DNA of 44,642 bases. It comes from Candidatus Faecousia excrementigallinarum. GTDB taxonomy: Bacteria > Bacillota > Clostridia > Oscillospirales > Oscillospiraceae. Positions 31,160 through 39,213 of the stretch are shown here, one piece after another (within the stretch, counting starts at the first letter, position 1; every line of letters begins with the position of its first letter). A program made the position numbers and the translations under genes. The notes below the pieces were generated by a model. That model saw nothing but the letters and a program-made list of their open reading frames with translations. It was not told where the DNA came from and did not search any database. The stretch lies in assembly GCA_018713285.1 (NCBI GenBank), contig DVFK01000065.1, positions 1-44,642 on the forward strand. Direction: 5' to 3'.

Positions 31160-31246
31160 TTCACTATTCACTTTTACTTATTCCTTTCCAAAAATCGACC
31201 CCTCGATTTTAGTGAAGAGTGAATAGAGAATAGGGAATAAGTAAAA
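31160..31246. repeat. AT-rich nested inverted repeat downstream of tRNA-Gly
   Basis: TTTTACTTATTCC (31172-31184) is perfectly inverted at 31234-31246. Inside lies hairpin AAAATCGA/TCGATTTT (31191-31210), and TTCACTATTCAC (31160-31171) is loosely inverted near 31212-31226. The segment TCCAAAAATCGAC (31187-31199) repeats, in inverted orientation, the junction of the tRNA-Gly 3' end and its terminator. It is non-coding. Confidence 0.65.
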
Positions 31247-31280
31247 ATCGACAAGCCCCCAAAGGTGCTTGTCGATTTTT
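31243..31280 (-). terminator. tRNA-Gly terminator
   Basis: On the minus strand AAAAATCGACAAGC and GCTTGTCGATTTTT form a 14-bp stem directly after the CCA end. Confidence 0.88.
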
Positions 31281-31354
31281 GGAGCAGGGTACGGGAATCG
31301 AACCCGCCTCCGAGGCTTGGGAAGCCCCTATAATAGCCGATATACTAACCCTGC
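31280..31354 (-). tRNA. tRNA-Gly (anticodon CCC)
   Basis: The 75-nt cloverleaf has acceptor stem GCAGGGT/ACCCTGC, discriminator T and encoded CCA. The anticodon loop TTCCCAA gives CCC, which reads GGG. Confidence 0.95.
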
Positions 31355-31365
31355 ATGTGAAATGT

Positions 31366-31394
31366 ATTATAACAGAACCCCATTGAAAATGCAA
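31366..31394 (-). promoter_or_regulatory. tRNA-Gly promoter
   Basis: On the minus strand TTGCAT (31394-31389) and TATAAT (31371-31366) are 17 bp apart, about 12 bp before the tRNA. Confidence 0.8.
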
Positions 31395-31416
31395 GCCCCT
31401 TTTTTGGGGGCTTTTT
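31393..31416 (+). terminator. Hairpin with T run in front of small gene
   Basis: AAGCCCC and GGGGCTT flank a T-rich loop and a T run follows, 19 bp before the ATG at 31435. On the plus strand this is terminator-like in the leader of the next gene. Confidence 0.5.
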
Positions 31417-31434
31417 GGGAGAAAGGAGAAAACC

Positions 31435-31662
31435 ATGGCGGAATTCGAGCTGGTGCGGGAGATCAAAAACCTGTGCCCCAATAACCAGATGCGGGATGTG
31501 TTCTTCCAGGAAGTGGAGACGGAGGACCCGGCAGAATATGTCCGGCAGCTGCTCAAAGGCAAAGAAGTGGAGCTCTCCACGGAAGCAGGCGCAGAGGGCG
31601 CTGTAACCGTCCACGCCGTCTGTGACGGACTGATTCAGAAGTTCGTTTTCACCCCCATTTGA
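31435..31662 (+). CDS. Small conserved-looking protein, paralog of 30864-31088
   Basis: This 75-residue protein (MAEFELVREIKNLCP at the start, DPAEYVRQLL in the middle, QKFVFTPI at the end) is not a family I recognise. It aligns along its length with the 74-residue protein on the other side of tRNA-Gly and is probably a tandem duplicate. It has two cysteines (near 14 and 63) and no membrane segment. AAAGGAG precedes the ATG. No clear promoter of its own was found; a terminator-like hairpin is in its leader. Confidence 0.72.
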   Translation: MAEFELVREIKNLCPNNQMRDVFFQEVETEDPAEYVRQLLKGKEVELSTEAGAEGAVTVHAVCDGLIQKFVFTPI

Positions 31663-31701
31663 GGGGCCGGGAAAAAATGATGAATTTTCCGGAAATTATG
31701 G

Positions 31702-31730
31702 TTGAATTTGCGGGGAGTTTGTGATACGAT
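31702..31730 (+). promoter_or_regulatory. Promoter of the metF-acs operon
   Basis: TTGAAT (31702-31707) and TACGAT (31725-31730) are 17 bp apart. ACGATATCGT, a perfect 10-bp palindrome, overlaps the -10 box (31726-31735), and a GGGCG/CGCCC hairpin (31747-31761) follows in the leader. Both are possible control sites. Confidence 0.6.
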
Positions 31731-31804
31731 ATCGTTGTATCGATATGGGCGGCTTGCGCCCAAATAAGGATAGATATACACACAAATTTTGGAGGTAAAA
31801 TCAC

Positions 31805-32734
31805 ATGAATGTAGCTGAAATCATGGAAAATCGCAGCGCCTTCTCTTTTGAGGTGTTCCCCCCCAAGACCGACGTGGGCATGGAAAAGCTCTGCGGTGAG
31901 GGCGGCGTCCTGGACAAGCTGTATACGCTGAACCCGGACTACATCTCCTGCACCTACGGCGCAGGCGGCACCAACGTGGGCAAGAACCTGGAAGTGCTGG
32001 ACAAGATTGTTAAGGACGGCAAGTGCGTTGGCGTGACCCACTTCACCTGCATCGGCAATACCAAGGAAGGCATCAAGGAGCAGCTGCAGACCTACCTGGA
32101 TCACGGCATCAACCATATGCTGGCTCTCCGTGGCGACCTGCCTTTCGGCTGGACCGGCACCGGCGGAGACTTGCACTACGCTACTGAGCTGGTGAAGTTC
32201 GTCCGTCAGGAGTTCGGCGACAAGTTCACCATCGCTGTGGCTGGCTCTCCCGAGGGACATATTGCCTGCCGTTCTCTGGAAGCTGACATCGCTTTCCTGA
32301 AGCAGAAGCAGGACAACGGTGCCGACTACATCATGACCCAGCTGTGCTGGGATATGGACCAGTTCCGTTACTGGCTGGATGCTATCCGTGCCGCCGGAAT
32401 CTGGATGCCTGTGGATGTGGGTATCATGCCCATCCTGGACCAGGCTGCCACCATCAACATGGCTCTGTCCCGTAACGGCTGCGTAATGCCCCGTGAGCTG
32501 TGCGAGATTATCTCCAAGAACTGGATCTTCCCCAACCCCTTCGACAAGGAGCCCTTCGATGCCAACGTAGAGGGCAAGAAGGCCAGCTTCAAGGAGGCCG
32601 GCATCGAGTACACCATCCGTCAGATCGACGAGTATCGTGCTTGCGGCATTAACGGTATCCACCTGTATGCCCTGAACAAGTACGACGATGTGGCTCGGAT
32701 CGCCAAGGAAGCAGGCCTGCTGGACCTGATTTGA
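31805..32734 (+). CDS. metF: Methylenetetrahydrofolate reductase
   Basis: MetF reduces 5,10-methylene-THF to 5-methyl-THF, the methyl donor for both methionine synthesis and the Wood-Ljungdahl methyl branch. The 309-residue protein has the usual FAD-binding TIM-barrel marks: FSFEVFPPKTD at 14-24, YISCTYGAGG near 40-50, HFTCIGNT near 79, and LALRGD. GGAGG precedes the ATG. It leads the acs genes, so its main role is probably in the acetyl-CoA pathway. Codon choice is strongly biased (many CGT and GCT), which suggests high expression. Confidence 0.94.
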   Translation: MNVAEIMENRSAFSFEVFPPKTDVGMEKLCGEGGVLDKLYTLNPDYISCTYGAGGTNVGKNLEVLDKIVKDGKCVGVTHFTCIGNTKEGIKEQLQTYLDHGINHMLALRGDLPFGWTGTGGDLHYATELVKFVRQEFGDKFTIAVAGSPEGHIACRSLEADIAFLKQKQDNGADYIMTQLCWDMDQFRYWLDAIRAAGIWMPVDVGIMPILDQAATINMALSRNGCVMPRELCEIISKNWIFPNPFDKEPFDANVEGKKASFKEAGIEYTIRQIDEYRACGINGIHLYALNKYDDVARIAKEAGLLDLI

Positions 32735-32741
32735 TTATTAC

Positions 32742-32772
32742 GGTGCCGTCTGCCCGCCGGGCTTTCGGCACC
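32742..32772 (+). terminator. Hairpin between metF and cooC
   Basis: GGTGCCG (32742-32748) pairs with CGGCACC (32766-32772), with an inner GCCC/GGGC stem. There is no T run, so it is more likely an attenuator or RNA-processing hairpin within the operon. Confidence 0.4.
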
Positions 32773-32794
32773 TTCTATAAGGAGCGCAACACTT

Positions 32795-33565
32795 ATGGCA
32801 ACACCGCATACCATCGCAGTCGCCGGTAAGGGTGGGGTAGGCAAGACCACCACCTGCGGCATGATTATTGACTACCTCTGCAAGAAGCAGGACGGCCCCA
32901 TCCTGGTGGTGGACGCCGACGCCAATTCCAACCTGAATGAGGTCCTGGGTGTGGAGGTAGAAACCACCCTGGGTTCCATCCGGGAGGAAATGGCCCAGGC
33001 GGAGCTGAAAGGCACCATCCCCTCCGGTATGACCAAGGCCGAATACGCAGAGTTCAAGTTCAATTCCGCTCTCATTGAAGAGGACGATTACGATATGCTG
33101 GTCATGGGCAGAACCCAGGGCAAGGGCTGCTATTGCTACGTCAATGGCGTGCTGAAAACCCAGGTGGACAAGTATGCCAAGAATTACCGGTATCTGGTCA
33201 TGGACAATGAGGCAGGACTGGAGCATGTGGCCCGGGGAACCCTTCCCCATGTGGACACCATGCTGCTGATTTCCGACTGCTCCCGCCGGGGCATCCAGGC
33301 GGTGGCCCGGGTGGCAGAGATGATCGGGGAGATGGAGCTTAATCCCGGCCAGATGGGCCTGATTGTGAACCGGGCTCCGGGCGGAGAGCTGGATGAGGGC
33401 GTCAAAGCCGAGATTGAAAAGCACGGCTTGAAGCTGCTGGGGGTGCTTCCCCAGGACGAGGGCGTCTATCGCTGCGACTGCCAGGGTGAGCCCTCCGCCA
33501 AGCTGCCGAAGGACAATCCTGTGAAGGTGGCTCTGGCCAAAATCATGCAGTCTTTGGGACTGTAA
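32795..33565 (+). CDS. cooC: CooC/AcsF-type nickel-insertion ATPase
   Basis: The 256-residue P-loop ATPase belongs to the MinD/CooC family that helps insert nickel into CODH or acetyl-CoA synthase. The deviant Walker A GKGGVGKTT is at 11-19, and the Cys-x-Cys motif that binds metal at the dimer interface is C112-Y-C114 (GKGCYCYVNG). The switch region (VVDADANSNLNE) is clear. Since the window has acsB but no acsA, its client here is probably the A-cluster of AcsB. Confidence 0.92.
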   Translation: MATPHTIAVAGKGGVGKTTTCGMIIDYLCKKQDGPILVVDADANSNLNEVLGVEVETTLGSIREEMAQAELKGTIPSGMTKAEYAEFKFNSALIEEDDYDMLVMGRTQGKGCYCYVNGVLKTQVDKYAKNYRYLVMDNEAGLEHVARGTLPHVDTMLLISDCSRRGIQAVARVAEMIGEMELNPGQMGLIVNRAPGGELDEGVKAEIEKHGLKLLGVLPQDEGVYRCDCQGEPSAKLPKDNPVKVALAKIMQSLGL

Positions 33566-33645
33566 ATGCCGTTTTCCGGCAAAAAGTGTAAATTTTGCGC
33601 TTTGCTTTGCAATGTGCATGAAAATTTTTAAGGGGGATAACAACT

Positions 33646-34587
33646 ATGTCTTTTGTACCCAAGACGCAGCCCTTCAGCGGCAAAATCAACGCCGTGACTC
33701 TGGGCACCGGTGACAAGGCAATCGTCATCGGCGGTCAGAATGTGCTGCCGTTTTACACCTTCGATGCACCCATCGAGAACGCACCCAAGATTGGCGTGGA
33801 GATTACCGACACCGCCAACGAATGGACCGCTCCCGGTCTGAGAGAGTTCTATGCCGGCTGCACCACCATGGTTGACTATGCCAAGAAGGCTGAGACCATG
33901 GAAGGCGCCGACTTCCTGTGTCTGCACTTTGAGTCTGCCGACCCCAACGGTGCCAACCGCCCTGTTGAGGAGTGCGTGGCCGATGCCAAGGCTGTTGCCG
34001 AGGCTGTGAGCATGCCCATCGTTATCATGGGCTGCAAGAACCTGGAGAAGGACGGCGAGCTGTTCTCCAAGATTTCTGAGGCTCTGCAGGGCAAGAACAT
34101 TCTGGTGATGTCCGCCCGGGCTGAGGACTACAAGACCGTTGGTGCATCCGTTGTTCTGGCTTACGGCCAGAAGGTAGGCGCCGAGACCGCCGACGACATC
34201 AACCTGGCCAAGCAGCTGAACATCATGCTGAAGGGCCTGAACATTCCTGCCGAATCCGTTGTGATGAACGTGGGTACCGCTGCTGTGGGCTACGGCTATG
34301 AGTATGTGGCTTCCACCCTGGACCGTATCCGGGATGCCGCTCTGAAGCAGGCCGATGCCGATCTGCAGATGCCCATCGTGGCACCTGTGTCCGCCGACAC
34401 CTGGGGCGTGAAGGAATCCACCGCTTCCGAAGAGGACGAGCCCGCCTGGGGCTGCGCTGAGGAGCGTGCCATCCACATGGAGGTTTCCACCGCTGCTGCC
34501 AACCTGACCGGCGGCGCCGACGCTGTGATTATGCGTCACCCCGCTGCTGTCGCCACCATCAAGAAGTTCATCAACGAGCTTGTGTAA
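33646..34587 (+). CDS. acsD: Corrinoid iron-sulfur protein small subunit (CODH/ACS delta)
   Basis: AcsD is the TIM-barrel small subunit of the corrinoid iron-sulfur protein, which carries the methyl group to acetyl-CoA synthase. The 313-residue product starts FVPKTQPFSGKINAV and contains VIGGQNVLPFYTFD, the standard opening of the family, and ends in a conserved ADAVIMRHPAAV segment. AAGGGGG precedes the ATG and the gene lies 21 bp before the acsC-acsE fusion. Codon bias again points to high expression. Confidence 0.95.
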   Translation: MSFVPKTQPFSGKINAVTLGTGDKAIVIGGQNVLPFYTFDAPIENAPKIGVEITDTANEWTAPGLREFYAGCTTMVDYAKKAETMEGADFLCLHFESADPNGANRPVEECVADAKAVAEAVSMPIVIMGCKNLEKDGELFSKISEALQGKNILVMSARAEDYKTVGASVVLAYGQKVGAETADDINLAKQLNIMLKGLNIPAESVVMNVGTAAVGYGYEYVASTLDRIRDAALKQADADLQMPIVAPVSADTWGVKESTASEEDEPAWGCAEERAIHMEVSTAAANLTGGADAVIMRHPAAVATIKKFINELV

Positions 34588-34608
34588 TTCGGAAGGAGGA
34601 TACATACC

Positions 34609-36891
34609 ATGGCTTTGAAAGGTCTTGACATCTTCAAGATGTCTCCTAAGAAGAACTGTAAGGAATGCGGCAGCCCCACCTGTATGGCCTTCTGTATGAA
34701 GGTTGCCCAGGGTGCCGTTTCCATCGATAAGTGCCCCTACTTCTCTGAGGAAGCAAAGGCCAGCCTGAACGAGGCTACCGCTCCCGCCATGAAGACCATT
34801 ACCTTCGGTAATGACCTGAAGCTGGGCGGCGAGACCGTGCTGTTCCGTCACGAGAAGACCCTCGTCAACAAGAACCTGTTTGCCGTTGCCATCAGCACCG
34901 CTATGTCCGCTGAGGAAGTGGATGCCAAGCTGGCTGACATGCAGAAGGTAGACTACGAGCGTATCAGCGAGCGGATGTACGTGGAGACCGTGTTTGTTTC
35001 CAACACCCAGTCTGACCCCGCTGTGTATGCCGCTCTGGTGGAGAAGGCTGCCGCTACCGGCCGTGCTCTGGTCCTGGAGTGCTGGGACGTGGAGTGTGCC
35101 AAGGCTGCCCTGGCTGTGTGCAAGGATAATAAGCCCATCCTGGATGGCGCTACCCCTGCCAATTACGAGGCTATGAACGCGGTTGCTCAGGAAGCCGGCG
35201 TGGTGCTGGGCGTTTACGCTGAGAACCTGTCCGACCTGTACGACACCGTGAAGAAGCTGGAAGCTGCCGGCAACAAGAACCTGGTGCTGGATGTGACCGG
35301 CAAGAACGGCAAGGAGACCCTGGCCAATGCAGTTCTGGTGCGCCGCACCGCCATCAAGGACGGCGACCGTTCCTTCGGTTATCCCTCCATCGTGAACCTG
35401 GCCCGGATTGCCCAGGGCGATGCCCGGCTCCAGACCGCTTACGCTTCCATGTTCGTGGAGAAGTACGGCTCCATCATCGTGATGGAGAGCATGACCTACG
35501 CTCAGGCTCTGCCTCTGTACGGTCTGCGTCAGAACATCTTCACCGATCCTCAGAAGCCCATGAAGGTGGAGTCCAAGATCTACCCCCTGAACGGTGCCGA
35601 CGAGAATGCTCCCTGCTGCCTGACCGTGGACTTCGCTCTGACCTACTTCCTGGTTTCCGGCGAACTGGAGCGCTCCAACCAGCCTGTTAACCTGCTGATC
35701 ACCGACGCTTCCGGTATGTCCGTTCTGACTGCCTGGGCTGCCGGTAAGTTCTCCTCCTCCTCCATCAAGAAGTTCTTTGATGAGAACGACATTGAGAACA
35801 AGATTAAGTCCCGTACCCTGATCATCCCCGGCAAGGTTGCCGTCATGAAGGGCGAAATCCAGGAGAAGCTGCCCGGCTGGAATGTGGTCGTAGGCCCCCT
35901 GGAGGCTGTTCAGCTGCCCAAGTACATGAAGGACAAGGAGTACGAGGCTGCCGCCAAGGCCGCTGCCGCTGAGAATGCTGCCAAGGCTGCCACCGCCGCT
36001 GCCACCGAGGTGAAGGAGCTGTCCTTCGAGGAGCTGCTGGAGACCAAGGTGCCCAAGATTGAAGTGGTGGACATGGGCGTCAAGTACAAGGGCCACAACC
36101 CCGAGTCCCAGACCTTCGTCACCATCGGCGAACGTATCCACTGCATCGCTCCTGTCATCCGTAAGGCTATGGACGAGCGGGATCCCGAGCCCATCCTGAA
36201 GCGTGCTGCCGAGCAGATTGCTGCCGGTGCCACCTACCTGGATGTGAACATCGGACCTGCCGAGAAGGACGGTCCCGAGCGCATGATGTGGGCTGTCAAG
36301 CTGCTGCAGGAGAACTTCAACAATGTGCCTCTGGCTCTGGATACCGCTAACAAGCGGGCTATCGAGGCCGGTATCAAGGTCTACAACCGTACCAACGGTA
36401 AGCCCATCGTGAACTCCGCCGATGCTGGCTCCCGTATCTCCTACATCGACCTGGCTGCTGCCAACGACGCTATCTGTATTGCCCTGTGCTCTGCCGACGG
36501 CATTGCCAAGGACAACGAGGAGCGTATGAAGCACTGCCACAACATGCTGGAGCGTGGTATGTCTCTGGGCATGGATGCCACCGACCTGTGGTTTGACCCC
36601 CTGTTCCTGGTGGTCAAGGGTATGCAGGATAAGCAGATGGAAGTCCTGCAGGCCATCAAGATGTTCGCCGACGAGGGCCTGAAGTCCACCGGCGGTCTGT
36701 CCAACAACTCCAACGGCGCTCCCAAGAACGTGCGTCCCATCATGGACTCCGCTCTGGTAGCTATGGCAATGATGCAGGGTCTGACCTCCGCCATTGTCAA
36801 CCCCAACGACCTGCGGCTCATGGAGACCATCAAGTCCTGCGACATCTTCAAGAACCATGTGCTGTACTCCGACTCCTACCTGGAGATCTGA
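34609..36891 (+). CDS. acsC-acsE: Fusion of corrinoid protein large subunit and methyl-THF methyltransferase (AcsC-AcsE)
   Basis: This 760-residue protein joins two enzymes that are normally separate. Residues 1 to about 440 are a complete CFeSP large subunit: the [4Fe-4S] motif C17-x2-C20-x4-C25-x16-C42, a TIM barrel, and the cobamide-binding C-terminal part (LLITDASGMSVLTAWAAGKF, then VVVGPLEAVQLPK). An Ala- and Lys-rich linker follows (about 442-500). Residues 503-760 are a complete methyltransferase like AcsE, opening FVTIGERI, with LDVNIGPAEKDG, the pterin-site segment, GLSNNS and a C-terminal YSDSYLEI. AcsE moves the methyl from methyl-THF to Co(I) of AcsC, so the fusion joins donor enzyme and acceptor. 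The frame is open throughout and uses the same biased codons in both halves, so it is not an assembly join. GGAGG precedes the ATG. Confidence 0.93.
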   Translation: MALKGLDIFKMSPKKNCKECGSPTCMAFCMKVAQGAVSIDKCPYFSEEAKASLNEATAPAMKTITFGNDLKLGGETVLFRHEKTLVNKNLFAVAISTAMSAEEVDAKLADMQKVDYERISERMYVETVFVSNTQSDPAVYAALVEKAAATGRALVLECWDVECAKAALAVCKDNKPILDGATPANYEAMNAVAQEAGVVLGVYAENLSDLYDTVKKLEAAGNKNLVLDVTGKNGKETLANAVLVRRTAIKDGDRSFGYPSIVNLARIAQGDARLQTAYASMFVEKYGSIIVMESMTYAQALPLYGLRQNIFTDPQKPMKVESKIYPLNGADENAPCCLTVDFALTYFLVSGELERSNQPVNLLITDASGMSVLTAWAAGKFSSSSIKKFFDENDIENKIKSRTLIIPGKVAVMKGEIQEKLPGWNVVVGPLEAVQLPKYMKDKEYEAAAKAAAAENAAKAATAAATEVKELSFEELLETKVPKIEVVDMGVKYKGHNPESQTFVTIGERIHCIAPVIRKAMDERDPEPILKRAAEQIAAGATYLDVNIGPAEKDGPERMMWAVKLLQENFNNVPLALDTANKRAIEAGIKVYNRTNGKPIVNSADAGSRISYIDLAAANDAICIALCSADGIAKDNEERMKHCHNMLERGMSLGMDATDLWFDPLFLVVKGMQDKQMEVLQAIKMFADEGLKSTGGLSNNSNGAPKNVRPIMDSALVAMAMMQGLTSAIVNPNDLRLMETIKSCDIFKNHVLYSDSYLEI

Positions 36892-36922
36892 GCATAAGCC
36901 ATCAAAATATCCCTGCGTAAAA

Positions 36923-36954
36923 GGCCGGGAGGGTAGCTCCCTCCCGGCCATTTT
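36923..36954 (+). terminator. Terminator or attenuator between acsC-acsE and acsB
   Basis: GGCCGGGAGGG and CCCTCCCGGCC form a perfect 11-bp stem followed by ATTTTGC. It divides the cluster and may lower acsB transcription; no strong promoter was seen before acsB. Confidence 0.75.
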
Positions 36955-37027
36955 GCTTATCCATTCTCCTTGCTAAATTGGCATAAGGACTTTGGGAACA
37001 AGAAGTTCACCTAAGGAGGAATTTATC

Positions 37028-39154
37028 ATGAGTGTATTAACGGATCTGATTTATGGCGGCTCCAATGCGGTGGCTGGCTTGACGGAAAACGCCGTCAATG
37101 AAGCCATTGCCAAGTATGGCGCCGACAAGGCCATTGCCTTCCCGGATACCGCCTACTATTTCCCCACCATTTACGCCGCTACCGGTGTAAAGGTCAAGAC
37201 CCTGGGAGACCTGCCTGCCTGTGTGGGTGTGCTCAAGAGCCTGATTACCAACCAGGAGGACCTGGGTCAGGCTCTGAACGCCGGCCTTGCTACCGCCGTG
37301 GGTGCGGAAATCCTGGAAGGCCTGAAATATGTGGAGGGCGGCAACCCCTATGAAAACGAATCCGGCATCGGCTTCGTGCCCGACCCCATCATCCGTTCTT
37401 TGGGCGTGCCCCTGGTTACCGGCGACATCCCTGGTGTTGCAGTGGTGCTGGGCAAGGCTGAGGAGCCGGAGCAGGTGGTGAAGGTGGTCAAGGACTACCA
37501 GAGCAAGGGCATTATGACCTTCCTGGTGGGCGACGTGATTGAGCAGTGCGCCCAGGGCGGCGTGAAGATGGGCCTGGAGCTCCGGGTCATTCCTCTGGGC
37601 CATGATGTGACCTCCGTCATCCACGTGGTGACCGTTGCCATCCGTGCCGCTCTGATTTTCGGCAATGTCCAGCCCGGCGACCTGGCTGGCCTCCTCAAGT
37701 ACACCAAGGAGCGTGTGCCTGCCTTCGTCAACACCTTCGGCGCCATTGACAATGTGGTGGTTTCCGCCGGTGCCGGCGCCATCGCACTGGGCTTCCCTGT
37801 GGTGGTGGGCATCGACCTGGGTGAGAACCAGGTGCCCGGCGCTCTGGAATCCGTGTGCGACCACAATGAGACCGTGAAGAAGTCTCTGGAGCTGCGGGAA
37901 ATCAAGATTAAAGTGACGGAGCTGCCCATCCCTGTGGCCTTTGCCGCCGCCTTCGAGGGCGAAATCATCCGGAAGGCCGATATGCACAACGAGTGCTGGT
38001 CCAACAAGAACCCCACCGCCGAGCTGGTGGTCATGCGGGAGATGGATGAGATTGAGGACCACAAGATTACCATCATCGGACCGGACCTGGACGAGGCCAA
38101 GGAGCTGGCTCTGGTGACTTATGTAGAGGTTGCCGGCAAGAAGATGCAGGTGGACTTCGAGTCCGTCATCGAGCGGAAGTTCCACGCCTGGTTCAACTAC
38201 ATGGAGGGCATTATGCACACCGGTCAGCGGAACCAGGTTCGTGTCCGGGTGTCCAACGCCGCCTTCGAGGCCGGTGTCCGGATGAAGGACTTTGCCGAGG
38301 TCCTGTACGTGATGATTATGAACGAGTTTGACGCCGTGGTGGATAAGTGCCAGGTGACCCTGATTACCGATGCTACCGAGGCTCAGAAGTTCCGGGACGA
38401 GGTGGCTATGCCCCGGTACAATCAGAGAGATGACCGTCTGGCTTCCATGACCGACGAGTCCGTGGACCGTTACTACACCTGCATCCTGTGCCAGAGCTTC
38501 GCCCCGGCCCACTGCTGCGTGGTAACCCCGGAGCGTCTGGGCCTGTGCGGTGCCGTGTCCTGGCTGGATGCCAAGGCCACCAATGAGCTGGACCCCAATG
38601 GCCCCTGTCAGCCCATCTTCAAGGAGGGCCTGATTGACGAGCGTACCGGCCGGTACGAGTCTGTCAACAAGATGGTAGCTTCCGCTACCCACGGCGCCGT
38701 GGAGAGCGTAACCCTGTACTCCATCCTGGAGGACCCCATGACCTCCTGCGGCTGCTTCGAGTGTATCTGCGGCATTGAGCCCATGTCCAACGGCGTGATT
38801 ATCGCCAACCGGGAGTATGCCGGCATGACCCCCGCCGGTATGACCTTCGGCGAGCTGGCCTCCTGCACCGGCGGCGGTGTCCAGACCCCCGGCTACATGG
38901 GTCATGGCCGTCACTTCATCTCCTCCAAGAAGTTCTGCTCCGCCGAAGGCGGCATCGCCCGGATTGTGTGGATGCCCAAGGAGCTGAAGGACGATGTGGG
39001 CGAGCGTCTGAACAAGACCGCCAAGGAGCTCTACGGCATCGACAACTTCACCGACATGATTGCCGATGAGACCGTTACCACCGACTGTGAGGAATTGCTC
39101 AACTGGCTGACGGAAAAGGGTCACCCAGTTCTGGGCATGGAGCCCCTGATGTAA
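37028..39154 (+). CDS. acsB: Acetyl-CoA synthase (CODH/ACS beta subunit)
   Basis: AcsB makes acetyl-CoA from a methyl group, CO and CoA at its nickel-containing A-cluster. The 708-residue protein is nearly the full length of the Moorella enzyme (about 729), including the N-terminal domain that contacts CODH. The cluster ligands C485, C488, C497 and C507 have the spacing of Moorella C506, C509, C518 and C528, and the Cys-Gly-Cys that binds the distal nickel is C574-G-C576. All A-cluster residues are thus present. AAGGAGG lies before the ATG at 37028; the frame extension to 36992 includes that site and is rejected. Confidence 0.97.
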   Translation: MSVLTDLIYGGSNAVAGLTENAVNEAIAKYGADKAIAFPDTAYYFPTIYAATGVKVKTLGDLPACVGVLKSLITNQEDLGQALNAGLATAVGAEILEGLKYVEGGNPYENESGIGFVPDPIIRSLGVPLVTGDIPGVAVVLGKAEEPEQVVKVVKDYQSKGIMTFLVGDVIEQCAQGGVKMGLELRVIPLGHDVTSVIHVVTVAIRAALIFGNVQPGDLAGLLKYTKERVPAFVNTFGAIDNVVVSAGAGAIALGFPVVVGIDLGENQVPGALESVCDHNETVKKSLELREIKIKVTELPIPVAFAAAFEGEIIRKADMHNECWSNKNPTAELVVMREMDEIEDHKITIIGPDLDEAKELALVTYVEVAGKKMQVDFESVIERKFHAWFNYMEGIMHTGQRNQVRVRVSNAAFEAGVRMKDFAEVLYVMIMNEFDAVVDKCQVTLITDATEAQKFRDEVAMPRYNQRDDRLASMTDESVDRYYTCILCQSFAPAHCCVVTPERLGLCGAVSWLDAKATNELDPNGPCQPIFKEGLIDERTGRYESVNKMVASATHGAVESVTLYSILEDPMTSCGCFECICGIEPMSNGVIIANREYAGMTPAGMTFGELASCTGGGVQTPGYMGHGRHFISSKKFCSAEGGIARIVWMPKELKDDVGERLNKTAKELYGIDNFTDMIADETVTTDCEELLNWLTEKGHPVLGMEPLM

Positions 39155-39213
39155 TGCAAAGGGGGGACAGGGCAAAACCTGCCCCCAATTACCCGAAAAG
39201 GATAATTGACTGT

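Noticed and set aside
33566-33645. Possible separate promoter before acsD
   Set aside because: Only a weak TGCCG/CGGCA hairpin and AT-rich sequence were found; no convincing -35/-10 pair.
33628-36951. Open frame of 1107 codons on the minus strand opposite acsD and the acsC-acsE fusion
   Set aside because: It mirrors highly codon-biased genes and its translation is low-complexity Gly/Leu/His/Val with no domain, ribosome site or promoter. The similar frame at 37037-39175 opposite acsB is the same artefact.
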